Positions 47,464 through 60,500 of a stretch of 64,000 nt of DNA are shown here, piece after piece; the first letter of the stretch is position 1; every line of letters begins with the position of its first letter. The notes beneath the pieces were generated by a model. The model did no database searches and was not told where the DNA came from. It worked only from the letters and a program-made list of their open reading frames with translations. The DNA is from Centropus unirufus. Its lineage: Eukaryota > Chordata > Aves > Cuculiformes > Centropidae. The DNA lies in assembly GCA_013397695.1 (NCBI GenBank), contig VYZI01000112.1, positions 1,962,823-2,026,822 on the forward strand, in the 5' to 3' direction. The translations under genes and the position numbers were made by a program.

Positions 47464-50339
47464 TATCCCAAATCACACAATAACTTTTTCTGCTCTTTAG
47501 TTCAAAGAAATCTCTCCTCGGTTGACACTTTTTTTTTTTTTTTTTTTTGTCCTGAGTGAAATTACGACTTCTGCTTAGCCCAGCCCACATGGAGCAGACG
47601 CTGCTTTATAGGATTCGATTTGGCATCTGCTTTTTACCTGTGAATCCTTAATGATGTTAAAGCTACCCAGGTAAACACAATTACAGATGTGATGCAGATC
47701 ATACTAAAGCCAGGAGATCAGCAGTGTGGAAGCTTTGTGGCTGAGCTAAAAGCCATCAGAGTAACAGTCTCCTCAGTACATACCTGTTCTCATTCTTTGC
47801 CCATCCTGTGGGGATGAAAAGGCAGTGAAACAAATTGTACCTGCTTGGCTTGCCTTCTGCAAAGACCAGCAAACAGGTAGGAATCCAGACTTTTATTTAC
47901 TTTTTGTCCTCCAAGTTGCTGTTTGAATGACTTTCCTCTTGCTCTGTGGTCAGACAGAAGACAATCACTTACCTATTTCTCAGTCATAGTTAAAATAGCT
48001 CCTTTTTTTTTTCTAATAATCTAAAGATGATTTTTTTTTTTCGTCAGACTGTATATGTTAAGTATACATGTGACAGTATGTTTATTTTTCATCCTTTCAT
48101 CTGGAGAAAACTGGCAGCAGATTGCCGAGTGATGGGGAGGTTGGCTAATGGGAGCAATTCTTGCAGCTGCTTCATATTATTTGGGTCTTTGAAGACAGAG
48201 ATCAAAACACCTAGGTAACATCTAACTTGGATTTTATCCCTTTGGTGTGATCAGGCTGTGCATGTGAAAGGTCTGAGATACTGTAATAATTTCATTGTTT
48301 CTAAAATTAGCTATAAGTATCTCTGGTTTACTTAAATAAGATGGACCCATATATTGTATAGCCAATTACAAGAAAATTGGATTGCTCTCCTCAAACGAGC
48401 AGGTATGCAAAATCAAAACATTCAGAAAAGATGACTTAACCGAAGGTGGGAGATGGAGTACGCCAAACCTCAAGCCACCTGTGGACAGAGGGTACTCAAG
48501 AGAGAGTCACTTTCTCCTTTGGGCTTAAAAGGAGGGGGATTTGTTCCCTTGTGAAGATGATACTGCCTCATTACCCCACTTGGGAGTTGTTCTTCATGCT
48601 TAGATCTTTTTCCGGAGAGGAGGTGGCTACCATTTTAGAGGAGAGCAAAGTGAAGGACGGCACTCTACTTATTTGCCCCGGATCAGAACTGTGGATTTAT
48701 TCCCCAGGACTGACAGATCTAGGTGTAGAAGTCATGTATCCAAATGTCTCTATGCTCAGAGAACCTCAAGGGTCTCCTGGCTGAAGAATGACCCTCGCGT
48801 AGTGGTTTGGATCTATATTGTGTGTAAATAGTATAACTTCAGCTAAAGAGAATACACTACGCTAAGTGCGTGTTTATGCCAAAAAATTAAATTGTGAATG
48901 TGTACACCTGGGCCCAGTTAAAATAAAGCATCACCACATCAATCGTGAGAAGAGGCATGCAAAGGAAATCCTTCACTGGCATTCCTCAGGAGTGCTGCAA
49001 ATGCTTCACTGTTCCTGGAGTGCAAAATCATTCCTCCCTCCTAAAGAGCATCCAAATGCTTTTAATATTGACTGGGAGATTAAAATAGCTCCAACAACTA
49101 AGTGTACAGCTTGGATCCTATTACTATATTGAATAGCTATTAATACGGCTGCAGTAGGAGATGTGTTAGGAAAGGAACCATAGCTGCCTATAGCTGCAGA
49201 CTCATGGACTTCCAAAGTTTTGAAATGCTCCTGCTGCTTCCTCCCACGTCAATACTACCTGCCATCCTCTATTTGTATTTTGTACATTGACTTGGAAAAA
49301 GATTTGATTTGATGCTACAGCACAGCTTGAGAAACCAGCTGTACAGAATATTAATATCTGATCTTGTTTCATTAATATCAGTTTCAGGCATGCATTCTGG
49401 AGGAGAATAATATTGTTTTTAACAGCAATGTTGTACAAATTCCTAGACTGAACACACCAGCTGGTGCAGGAGACAGCCTTCCTCACTATCACGTTCCCTT
49501 TTCTGTGGAAGTCCAGGAAGCACAAGGAGGTTTTAGACACTGGGTGGGAAATCTTGCATTCACAAACAAGTCAGGAAAAGGCAAAACAGGAGACCTGCTG
49601 GTCTTGGTTGTACTTTCTCCTTGGTTTCTGTTGTTGCTGCTCACCTCAGGTTCTTTGTCCTGATCCTACTTCAGCTGTCTTGTTAACCAGAGTTTGTCTT
49701 GCATTGCAAGTTGGAAGATTTCAGCCATTCAGACCATTCTGGTCTGTCTTCTGGCCATTTAACCTGCTCCCTGGATCTGTCTAAAGGAGAATTCATTGTG
49801 TGGCCACTTGTGGGAGCATTGGAATGACCTCATCATCATTAGGGATTAGATTTCTTTTTTTTACCAATTCAGATATACAACCTTGGAAGAAGTGAATGAA
49901 CCATATCCATCTCTCTTTCTCCACTCTTTCCACCACATAAAATGGTACAATTTTGTAGCACTGTATTGTTTTACAAATGCCTCTATGCGTGAAATTAGTG
50001 TGCTTCCAAGAAAAGCCTTAAAACCAAAAGACTCTGCAGTGTTTGTTACAGTAAGTTAGGCCTGTGACATTCTATCCTCTGAGAAATATTCCTGCATAAC
50101 ATCTAGTTATCCAGTTCATCAACATGCATAATTTCTTCTACTACTCCTGGCTTTGAATTGAGATTGGATTTTGTGAAGATGTCTGCAGAGGAGTTCTATG
50201 TATTGAGCCGTATGAAAAGAAAAGGTTAAAAATTGTTGTTGCAGCAGCAGTGGAAAGCTATAGCATAAACGTTCACTGCTTTAAAATATGAAAAATGGTG
50301 TCTTTTAAATATCAAAGGGATTAGTATTAATCCAGCACT
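47464..50339. other. Putative intronic DNA
   Basis: No exon is supported. T runs lie at 47,529-47,548, near 48,003 and near 48,031. Short frames such as 48,446-48,784 have no domains. Confidence 0.45.
47529..47548. repeat. T20 homopolymer
   Basis: A run of 20 thymines close to the right edge of the assembly gap. It could be the A-tail of a minus-strand insertion lying in the gap, but nothing beside it shows that. Confidence 0.9.
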
Positions 50340-50530
50340 TGTGATTTTCTTAAATCGTGTTATTTGCATAATAATACTCACCACCTGCTATATCTTCAAA
50401 GCGCTGTTCAGACATTAACTAATTGATCTTTGTAACACCCCTGTGATGTAAAGACCTGTTATTATCCTCACTCTGCAGATGCAGAAACCCAGACCCAGAG
50501 TAGTTGAAGGAACTTGTTGGGCGCGGGGCT
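50340..50530 (-). mobile_element. MIR / CORE-SINE-like relic
   Basis: The plus strand shows 'caaagcgctgttcagacatt', then 'aactaattgatctttgtaac', 'acccctgtgatgtaaagacc', 'tgttattatcctcactctgc', 'agatgcagaaacccagaccc' and 'agagtagttgaaggaacttg'. This follows, in order, the reverse complement of the 3' half of MIR (growing-tail, 'ctgtgaggta', 'attattatccccatttta' and 'cagagaggttaagtaacttg' blocks). The element is therefore minus-strand. MIR-type SINEs are ancient in amniotes, so a copy in a sauropsid genome must be very old; its clear preservation is notable. The 5' boundary is uncertain. Confidence 0.6.
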
Positions 50531-53454
50531 GAGACAGTGGCATCATGGGTGCCTGGTCCCTATTGTCAAGTCCTCTGGGTGTTCCCGCTCACAGCACTTT
50601 CAGGGGCAGCTGTGCTTTCTTCTTGCCTGCCTTTATTTAAGCACAAAAAAAGGCATGGAGTTATTTCTTTGTGTCTTTGGAGAGATATTGTTGGGGAGTG
50701 CTTTTTTGTTTTGATTTTAAAGTTTTTTTTGCTAAATGATTTTTCTCCTTTTTTTATGTTTGCCCTATAGCCAACGACACATAAGATAGAAAAGTTTCGT
50801 ACAGCTCCTTATTGTCTGTGTGCACCACAGTGATACTAGCTGAGAGCTTTTAAACACGTTGTTCATTGTTCAGGACTTAGTCTTCCTAGCCTTTTGGTCA
50901 AAAAAGGAGCCTTTTGGTCAAATCTGAGTGTCAATATAAGGAGTAACTAAAATGGGAAGGGCCAGGACAAGTTGCATGTAGTTTAAAATTTCAATACCCG
51001 TTTGCATCCCATGCTGGCAGTGGTGGCTGCCCGAAGAGCAGCTGATGTCCACGACTGAGAGGTGCTTGGGTGGTGGGAGGCTGGGGCAGTGCTGCTGTCA
51101 GGATGCACTGTGTTCCCTCCCTGCAGGACATCCGCCTCCCTGTTTGCCTTTGCCATGTATGTGAGGGAGCCAGGAGTGTGTGTCATCGTGTGGGTGACAT
51201 GTAGGTCCCCCTGACCTCTACCACTGTTGCCTTCAGAGCAGAGCTCAATATAAGGGTAGGTGGGCCTTGGTAAGTGTTGTGTACCAGGTGCAAAAATGGA
51301 GAAGAGGTGGGCATCACATCACAAAGAATGAACATTAGAAACTCTTGAATGGGTGATGATCTGAGGGAGAGTATAAAATGGGGTGTTAAAAAAAAATCAC
51401 TTCAGTCCCTTTAATCTAGCAGTGGCACTGTAATACTTAGTGAAAGAGCATAATTTTTAAACTATATGGATTTGTTTTTACAGATGTTTCAGACACTTTA
51501 TCTCCAAGCAGGAAAATAAATCTTGGTGGCAGAGCACTTGGAGCCCACCAGCTCCAGTTCAGACTAAACTGTAGGAAAAGCTCATGTCATGCCAGATTTC
51601 AGGAGACAATTTTGGATAATGCATGGATTCCCAAGGGCAGTATCTGGGCTCTCACCAGGGTTGCAGTGGCAGAAAAGTGGCGGATTATGTCAACAGGTTA
51701 GGGACAGGGCTGTATGTATTTGCTTTAGTTAGTTGGCTAAGCTGGGGGCTGGGGTAGGTGAGGAGGGAGAGCATAAGTCGCTCTGAATTCCTTTGTGCTC
51801 CAGCCGGGACAGATGAGCTGTAATCTCTCCTCACAGCACAAATTACAGGGTTTCCAGGCCTTTAGATGCTTGTGGGTTGTTGACTTCTTTTCACTCCTTC
51901 GAGCATTTCCGTACATCCTATGTTTTCTCAGGACAGAACGGATCCAGCTTCAGGTGAGAACATCGCTTGTCCTGTGCAGTGTTCTCTCCATGTTTTATGA
52001 CATCTTCAGGTGAAAGGGGTGAAACCAAGGAGTCCCCATATGGAACGCTCTTTGGAGAGGGAAGAGTGGCAACAGAGAGGATGTGAAGAGAGAGGGCGAA
52101 GCCCTGGTCATGGTCCAGGTGCTGCTTGGCAGTCAGAGAAGCTCTCCAGTGCTGATCAATCCTGTAATGGTGTGTTCAAAGATGGAGTAGAAAAAAGGAT
52201 AGATCACTTAGCAAGAGTGCTTCCAGCAATGGAGGGAGGCATGGAGCAGGGCATGGTGGGGAAGTGGGGGACAATACAAGCCAGTCAGGGACTGAGTTCT
52301 GCTCATGGGAGGCATCGTACCAGCCCACCGTGCTCCCCTGGCAAGCTTGTGTGTGGCACTCAAGGGAAGGGTTTGGCTTGTGAGGTCCCTGTGGCTCCGA
52401 GCACCCGTGGCAGTGTCGCCCTGTCTCCTTCCCCAGTAGAGGACAGGCTGGCCCTCACGTTGATGGGAGCTGACCGCTTCGACAGTCGCAGGGGGAAGTG
52501 AGCTTATCAAGTTGGGTTGGTTCTTGTGGCTGAGTGCAATGGCTTGGGCAGTCAACTCAGTGTCACCTCTCATGCTCCGGGAGTGCCTGAGGGAAGGAAC
52601 AACTGCAGCTGACTGTGGTGTTGCTGGGGTTGGTGGCAAAGCAAAGGTTGAGCTTCCCTATATTGTACTCAGCAAGTGACTTTTGGCCTCTGAAGGGACC
52701 GCAGCGGGTGGGAACTTGAAACTCATCCTCCCTTTCCTGCTCTTGCTACCGAGTGTAAATGTGAATCATCTGCTCATGTCAGAATTAGAAGGTGGACAGT
52801 GATGGCTCCAAAACATCAATCAGAGGCATTCTCTCTTTCTTGAATTTGTTTCTTTTTGATCTGAAACTACTGAATTGCGAAGTTTCTCTGTACCACGGAT
52901 GGTAGATGTACCAAAAGTAGTCTGTAGAAGACTTCATAACATATTGTAATCATGGCAAAAAGCTTTTAAACCCAAATTCACAATGTTTCTGCCCCTCTTT
53001 CCCTTAAATTAATCAAAGGAATAAAAATATTTTGCCACTCCAACTTGTGTTGGATACTTGGGATTAATGGTTTAAGCTTGATATTTATGAAGGACGCAGA
53101 GCTGTCTGCGGTGGTGAATCACGTCCTGCATGTGTCCAGCTGAAGCTTCTCTGCAGTACCCCATCATAGGCCTCACTTGTGAATTGCAGACAACATCAGA
53201 TGCAGTTTATTCCTGGCCTTTGGAGCAGGCAATGCAAATTTGGTTTTATTTTTTTTTTCTTACTGTGTATACATACTCAAGTTGTGGGACTGAGAAACCT
53301 GGGCGTGTATCAAGCAGTGATTGTTTTTGATCTCTCTTCTGCTGGGCAGTACTGAACTGCCCACTCATGGGAGAGGTCTCTGCAAACTCAGTTTGTTTAA
53401 AAGAATATTTAAAATAACAGAAAACAGTTTTGGGGAGGGATCTGAAGAGGCCTT
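50531..53454. other. Putative intronic DNA with a GC-richer patch
   Basis: No exon is supported. The patch at 52,010-52,640 has higher GC and frames on both strands (163 codons plus, 143 codons minus), neither with domains nor low-complexity-free conservation cues. It could be a lncRNA exon, but nothing specific supports that. Confidence 0.45.
50889..50928. repeat. 20-base imperfect tandem duplication
   Basis: 'agccttttggtcaaa' occurs at 50,889 and again at 50,909. The remaining five bases of each unit differ. Confidence 0.85.
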
Positions 53455-53730
53455 ATGCAGATGAGTCCATCCTCTGTCATAGGGCAGAATCTGCTCTGGT
53501 GAAGCTGTTCCTTACGGATCCTTGTTGAACTTCTCCAGACTTCTGATAAAGATGACTTTGTAGCTATCTGTTCCTCTGCTCCATTATTATTACTGAAGTT
53601 TTTCCTGATATTTATCCTGGAACTTCTGGATGCTATTAAGGTCTCTTGTCTTTAATAGACATGTTGAATAGTTCATTCCCTTCCTCTGTGAATAATTCCT
53701 CTCTACTTGTGTACTCAATAAAAGCTAAAT
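53455..53730 (-). mobile_element. Ancient CR1/L3-type LINE relic
   Basis: The plus strand carries 'gaagtttttcctgatattta' and 'tcctggaacttc', then 'ttaaggtctcttgtc' and 'catgttgaatagttcattcc' with 'cttcctctgtgaataa'. These correspond in order to the reverse complement of the 3' UTR and end of old CR1/L3 elements. It is highly diverged and non-coding. The start is uncertain. Confidence 0.45.
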
Positions 53731-56700
53731 CACTTGACAATAATGCTTGGGCCCTTGAAACCACGAGAAAGGAAGCTTTTGAACTGTTTAAAGTTCTCTT
53801 CAGAAATAACACTGCTTCAGCAATTTACACAACCTTGAACTTGTTTGTGAGCTGACTCCATACACTCTGCAACTGGCTAGGTTTGTTTAGTAAACTTTTT
53901 AAAACCTCTCACCTTTTAAAAAACAATTGCTTCCAGACTGGGGTTATAAATGGAGTTCTGTGCCTCTTATTTAACTTTGCCGTGAACAAAACTGCTAGTG
54001 TCCTCATTCACGGGCCTGCCTTGCTTTGTACCGGCTGATTTACAATACAATGTGTAAATGTAGTAGCAGCCTGGAACAAAGGGGAGCCTGTTTATCCAAA
54101 CAAATCTGAGGGTGAGGGTGAAGAGGTAAATTGCAGCTTGTTCACTGAGCTGCAGCTTGAAAGCAGAAGGAAACAACCGGGCGGGGTAAACGTGCTGGGC
54201 AAAATAATCCTCGGGGCTTTTCGGCCCAGTCCCTACAGTTTGAGGGCAGCTCTAAGCCCAGGAGCCAAGGTGTTGGGGTGCCCAGGTCCTCCCAGCTCTT
54301 TGGGAGAACTCCGCTGGCAATTGAAGATTCTTCTCTCGCCAATTCTTTGTGCCCTGCTTGGAGCAGTTGTTCTTCTGTAGGCTGTTGTGCCCATTGGACT
54401 CAGTGGAACCTCTTGGCAGGTCTCACTGGAGTCGCCACTGTTCCGCCGGCTGTGGCGTTTTAGCCAATTGCTTCTAGTCGTCCTGAACTAAAGCCAGCAA
54501 ACACATTTCTTGGATTTAAGTATTCTGAGTATTTTGGCCTTATTGTTAAGCTTGTGTATTTCAGCTATAACAGCTAAGTCTATTAGCAAAGAGATTAAAT
54601 TGTGTAGAAGTTATATAGCCTTGTCCAGACATGAAAAATAAATTGTTAGAAATGGGCTTCTGTCCAAAGTGCGATAGGGCCTGGAAAATAAATTGGACCA
54701 AAGTACTCACTGTGGCACTTTGCTAAAGGGCCTGTGCTTTTTATGCTGCCTTTTTGCACTTCATATAGATGAGTTTGCTACCTAATTGCAGAAAATGTTA
54801 AGGAGAATCACCTATTCAAACTTGTATTGATAGCGCTTCCTGATGCTGGCTGCCACGAGGGTCAAGGTTGCTGCAAATCCACCTTTTTTCTGCTTCTGCT
54901 ACTAAGTACCAGCTTGAAATGGTGATTTGCAGGGCAGGCAGGTTGGTTGGAGCTGGGACATGAGAAAGTGAGCACAAAGCAGCTCATCAGCTTCTTGGCT
55001 CAGTCGCATCCTGCATGCTTTGTGCTACTGTCGCAGCAAGGAACATAAAATTTAATCTGTCCTTTGTTTTCCTGCCCATTAAGTACAAAATTCATTTCAG
55101 TTTTGCAGAGCTTTCTTCTAAACTTTCTTGAGTTATAAATTATGACTTTCCTGAAATCTTCAGCCTTGCCTGTGGGAAGAACACTTTAATTTGGTTTAAC
55201 AGTAGATGAGTAATCTAGCTACACATTGTGATTTTTCAGTTCAGCTGCAGTCAGCTTCTAAGTCCAACTGTTCCAATACCATTTCAAAGGCTACAAGCAA
55301 TTCCCAGCCAACCTTGTTTATCCTTCTCTTGATTTTTTTCTTGTTCTCCTCTAGGTCCGTATCACTGAAGAGAGCACTGTCTTGTAAAAGATGTGTGCTC
55401 TATTCCTGTTAATGCTTTTCAACACAATCTTGTTAAGTGGTGGTGCTGCCCTGGTTCTGGTCCGTGCAGTTCCCATCTAGAATTTTATTAGAGAGAAGTA
55501 TTTCATACTTGCCATTTCAAAACAGATTGACAGCATCTCTTAAGGAATATATTTTAACTTCTCATGCTTGTTTTTGTCCTTTCTGGTGTGAAACTGGGTC
55601 AGCATTGGTTAAACTAGTTTATCTTGTTGTCCATATATTTGAGCGCAAAGTCAGGCTGAATTCTCATTCAGTGCACAGGTTCACTCCAGAGCCATTTCAT
55701 AGGCACCCAAACTTGAAACACATCTTTAGATGTTGATGAGCTCTGTTCTGCGGATGGATGGGACACAGAGCCATAAGGGCTGACTCACACTTATGAGCAC
55801 AGAGGGTAACTGCACCCTCTATCAGGGAAGATGTCGGGGAAGCTCCTGGTTTGGGGTGTGGTGCGCTTCTTAGGGAAGCTGGGCAAGGGAAGAGGGAAAC
55901 CCTGCTGGTGTGGGAGCTGGCACCCCATATCAGTGGGTCAGCAGATGGGATACACTGCTCTTGAGAAGCTTATTTTTATTCCTCTAATTAGTAGGTAAGG
56001 TTAACTTACTCCTGAGAATGTGTGAGAGGCTCAGTCTTCAGGGACTGCTGCCTGCCGAAGGAGGAGTTGGGTTGTGAGCAGCAAAGTGTGGTACAAACTA
56101 TTTCCTGATGGAAAGACAGAAATGTCTTCATAGCTCTTGTTCTAAAGGGCTGTGGGCAACGGGTCAGCCCATGAATGTTATTAATTTCATGTAGAATGGC
56201 TAAACTTCCTGCTGACTTAGGTAATGTACCCATGGAGCTTGGGTAAAAGGTTAGAGATGGTAATTATGGAAAAAATCCTTTTCTGTTAAGCTTTTCTAAG
56301 CTTAGCCAAGCCACTGTCAATAATTACTCCCTTTTTTGCTTGCTATTGTGAACTGAGTCTAATCCAGACTTGGTTTATTTAATTTTTTTATTGCTTGAAT
56401 ATGCACACTTAAACTACATGGAGAATATCAAGCAACAATGGGTACACACTGAGCAGATGCATTTGCTGGATGTACCTGGTGTGTTAAGCAGTGAATAGAT
56501 TTACAGTATGTTTGTGAGTGGTCATAATTGGGTTGTAAAAGTGTGTGCTCTTGCGCTTTTATTTCTCTGGTTATCTCCTCTGTTGAATGAGGCATCTTGC
56601 AGAGTGGCACCAGGGTGGAGGAGGGGTTCAACCACAAGGGCCAGAAATAGCAGCTGTTTGTTTATGCCAGGATTTTTATTCTCTCTTCTTCCTACTCCCT

Positions 56701-59539
56701 TTCTTAGGGGTAGTCTTATGTATTCCACCCACTCCCGTTCCCTTCTGGTGAATGTGTGTGGATATGCTCCAGGACCATATGTGCTCATAGATACATACTT
56801 CAAAGGAAACTCTAGACTGCCTGGAGAAGCTGTTTGAGTTTAGATGAGCCCTGAATTTGCCGACTGCTACAGCATTTCTTTTGAAGAACCACGTGGCAAT
56901 GCTGCTATTTCTTTCCTTCAGCACCTTTTCACATTGATGAACACCCTTAGCCTCCCAAGCGAGTAAGCTGCTGCTACACGTACTCTGTATGAACATACCA
57001 AGTTGAATTTCACCTCAAGGCATCAGCTCGGCTGGGCTTTCTCATGGCTAGCTGACATGTTTCAGATCACGCGATTTATTTGCCCAACAGTGAAGATAAC
57101 CAAGTTATTATTTCTGGATACTGAGGATTCTGCTTGCAGACCAGAAGGACCGTAGCCATCTCTGCCCAGCTGAGGCTATTCTTGGTTAGGTGCCTACTTT
57201 CTGCTTCACAAATCTCTGCGGACTTGGTGGCTTCCATATCATTTGTGTGGTGTTAAACTGAATATGCTAAATGTCCTCTTGGTTGGGAATGCAGGGCATC
57301 TGGTGCAGATTTTGGTATCCTTTTCCTTCCAAAAAAGCAGAATTGCACAATAGCCACTCCATTCCAGAAGCAGCAACTGTTGAGCCTGCACTGTATTCAA
57401 GTTAAATATTTGCCAAGAGTTGTCCATTAAGTTTTCCAATATGAAACATTGAGCTTTCATATAAAAACATTTATTTTAAAAAGTTTTCCTGTCTATATTT
57501 ATGGTTATGTGGTCTACTGCTCTTGAAAAATGAGTGATTTTACCTGGCAGATACCTCAGCGGACATCTATATAGTGCCTTTCACTCTTCACTTGCTCTAA
57601 TCCATGGTGTTGACATTCATTAATTTGTTTCTGTAGAAGCAAGTTTCATATCCCAGACAGGCTGATCCTGCTTGTAGCAAGCTGGAGATAAGGAAAGGAA
57701 GAGAGTTTGATTTTTCACAGGTGTTGCCATGCATTCCCTTCTCCATCCTTCACACTTTGGTCAACCATGAAATACGGCATGTGAGGGCGTGCGTCAGAAC
57801 TAACTGCTGAAAAAACCACCTTCTCTGAACATAGGGAATTGGTCATATTAGGGATGAGCAGTCTTGTTTGCTTGCCTCTTAAGAGAGTGGCATGAAATTG
57901 CATTTAGAGACTTGACAAGAGTGAAAGGAAACGACTTCTCCCCCTTGCCCTGCCTTAGGAAGAGCGTGTTCTCGTTAGCCAGGCTGCTCATAAAGGTGTG
58001 ACTCTGTTATCCCCAAGATGATCTACCGATGTGCTGGGAGGGGGGGGCACAGCTTCCCAGCTCCCCTATCCCCTTCTTATTTCCTTGTTATCCATGCCTG
58101 GTAGAGTGTTTCTGTTCACAGGATCATTTGTTTACAAATTACATCGTTTCTCCTGAGACTGCATCTGATGATGATGATCAATGGCTCAGTTACGTTTAAT
58201 AAAGCTGAGGCAGTCAGACACAGGAATTCTTTTGAAGGTGTTGAGGCCTCATCTGAGTCATATAATACCTTAAATGAAAACAGAGCAAATAGGAAATGTA
58301 GAAGCCAATGACAGGTGTTGGCAGGAGGGATGGTTAGGAGGTTTTCAGCTTTCATGGCTTTCTTTTCTGCTCAGGGGAGATGATTGCTCTGCCTTTAAGC
58401 ACAGACAAGCTGCAAATGAGGAGGTAGTGGAGAAAAATGGCTAGAAGTGGCAAGGAGGCAGGTGATGGGTCTGACCTAACATGTCTTCCTTTTTCAGCCC
58501 AAATAAAGCTCCTTGTTCTGGTGGACCAAGTTCAGCACTTGTTGCTGATCTCCTTGGCCCTGGGAGGGGGGCGTCAAGGGACAGGACTGACTGGAGGCCA
58601 GGGCTCAAAAGCTCAGCTTCCCCCAAGGGAGGATCTCCTAGGACCTGAAGTAATGATTAGCTCCAAGATGCTCGGGCAGGCAATGAATGGTTTTGGGACA
58701 TGTTTGGAAGCTGATTCTGGAGTTTATAATACATGTTTCTGTATGTTTCAAACTACCCCACCCTCCCTACCTGTGAGTGTCCATATGACAAACTCTTCTG
58801 CTAATACAGACTGTTCACAGGCTTTTATCCAGCTGGAAAAGCAACGGTGCTTTTCTGCAGAGGTAGCAAAATGGGGTCTTTAGGTATTGCATTTAACTCT
58901 AATCAGAATGTGTGCATAGGGGCAAATGCTGAGTGACGACATCCCTACTATTCACTTTTCCATCAATATAGAACTTAAAGGCAATACACTTATTACCTTT
59001 AAAAGTTTTCTAGGCAAAACCACTCATCAGAAGTTTTAAAAAGCTTAAGTTTGAGGGGAAAAAACCACCAAGTGCCATGTGTTTTGGGCTGGCTAGTTTG
59101 TTTCTGTAACCCTTGGGCATGTGCTTCAGGTGAAGGAGGCTCTTTGCCTGCTTGCCTTCCTATCCTATCAGCCTCTGAGCTTTTTGTACCAACCTATATC
59201 ATTAGCTCTCACCATCTCTTGCTTGCCCGCTGTACTGCTGTGTGGTTAAACAGTTGGCTGGTGATACCACCCAAGTTTGGCCATGGCAAGCGGCTTATTG
59301 TTTGGCTGTCAACTGGGTGTCACTGCATAGCACCTGGAATCTAAAGACAGGTTGAGAGCCGCTGCCCTAGTCCCACTGGAATTGCACACTCTTACACAAC
59401 TAGCAAAGTGCACTGCTGTTTTTTTCACTTTCAAGACAAGGTCTTACTGTGCATGAGAAACCAAGTCTAGGTATTGCCTTATACTAACCACAATTGATAA
59501 TAACATCAGGGGACAGATTGATGTGAGTTTATTTCCTGA
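53731..59539. other. Putative intronic DNA, no gene recognised
   Basis: No exon is supported. A GC-richer patch at 54,170-54,470 and a short G-rich run near 58,037 are the only compositional features. The 148-codon plus frame at 58,437-58,883 has no domains. A weak SINE-like phrase at about 57,565 is too short to name. Confidence 0.45.
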
Positions 59540-60500
59540 GATCATAGAATAGGTTTGGAAGGGACTTCTGGAGGTCATCTTATCCAACATTTCTGCTCAA
59601 GTCCTTCTACAATCAGTTGTCCAGGACCATGTCTAGATAGATTTTTGAACATCTCCAAGAATGGAGGCTGCCGTTTTCTGGGCAACCGGTGCTAATATTC
59701 AGTCATCATCACAGTGAAGGTGTTTCCTTGATGCTCCAGTGGACCTTCCTATCTTTACGTTTGTGCCCATTGCCTCTGCTTCTGTCACTGGGCACCACTG
59801 AAAAGAGGCTGGCTCCATCCTCTTCGCACTCTCCCTTCAGACATTTATAGATCTCAACAAGATCCCCCTCTAAGCATTCTTTTCCTCATAGAAGAGATGC
59901 TTCAGTCCCTCATTATACTCATGGCCCTTTGTTGAAGTCTCTCCCATATGTCCATGTCTCTTGTACTGGGGAGTCTGGAACTGGGCACAGTACCCTAGGT
60001 GCAGCCACACCTCTCTCTCTTCCTATTGGCAATATTTAGTCTAATTCTGCCCAAGACAACATAGGTGTCCTTTGCAGCAAGAGTGTATTGCTGGCTCATG
60101 TTGAACTTGGTGTCCATGAGGACCCCGAGCTCCTTTCCTTCCAAGCTGCTTCCCAGCTCCATGGCCCTCAGCATATACCGGTGCCTGGTGTTGTTCCTTC
60201 CTTGGTGCAGGACTTTGCACTTCTCTTTGTTGAGCTTCATGAGGATACTTTTGGCCCATTTTCCAAGCTAGTCAAGGTCCATCAGGATGGCAGCACAACC
60301 CCCTGGTGTATCAGCCAAGACAAATGGGCAACAACCTATAAAACAAACGACCCCAGTTTTGTGTCATAAGCAGACTTGGTGAGGGTACGCTGTGCCTGAT
60401 CATCCACCTCATTGATGAAGATGTTGAGCAGGACTGGGCCCAGTATTGACCCCTGGGGCACACCACCAGTCTGTGGCCTCCAATTTGACTTTATGCAGCT
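59540..60500 (-). mobile_element. CR1 LINE, 5'-truncated copy with decayed reverse transcriptase
   Basis: The plus-strand left end 'gatcatagaataggtttgg' is the reverse complement of the CR1 3' terminus. The body runs through the usual CR1 3' UTR blocks ('ttgtgcccattgcctctg', 'gatccccctctaag' and 'gggcacagtaccctaggtgc'). Further right it is antisense to the 3' part of the CR1 reverse transcriptase. The 5' end is truncated; similarity stops near 60,500. It is the youngest-looking and longest LINE copy in the window, but it is not intact. Confidence 0.9.
59995..60500 (-). pseudogene. CR1 ORF2 reverse transcriptase fragment (dead)
   Basis: Translation of the minus strand gives the conserved GVPQGSILGPVL block at about 60,430-60,465, followed by NIFINEVDDQ. 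It then gives a remnant of the catalytic box that reads SAYDTKLG where the family has FADDTKLG: one of the two catalytic aspartates is replaced by tyrosine. A frameshift follows. The frame then resumes with ADTPGG...AAILMDLD, an in-frame TAG, and MKLNKEKCKVLHQGRNN from 60,240 down to 59,995, ending with the DTKFNMSQQ and LGRIR blocks. The reverse transcriptase is therefore inactive because of the substitution, the frameshift, the stop and the missing N-terminal region. The family's full ORF2 also has an endonuclease, which is absent here. Confidence 0.88.

Noticed and set aside
46740..47590. Three long frames of 246-275 codons
   Set aside because: They consist almost entirely of N translated as X, so they are gap artefacts.
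50755..50830. Possible exon after 'ctccttttttatgtttgccctatag' at about 50,770
   Set aside because: The acceptor looks good, but the frame continuing from a phase-0 upstream exon stops after about 20 codons and no donor lies before the stop.
52010..52639. Frames of 163 codons (plus) and 143 codons (minus)
   Set aside because: They overlap antisense to each other in a GC-richer patch with no domains and no splice support. Coding is possible but unsupported.
57560..57620. SINE-like phrase 'tctatatagtgcctttcac'
   Set aside because: Only about 20 bases resemble a repeat tail, which is too short to support a call.
60065..60369. Plus-strand frames of 68 and 93 codons
   Set aside because: They are antisense translations of the CR1 reverse transcriptase fragment.
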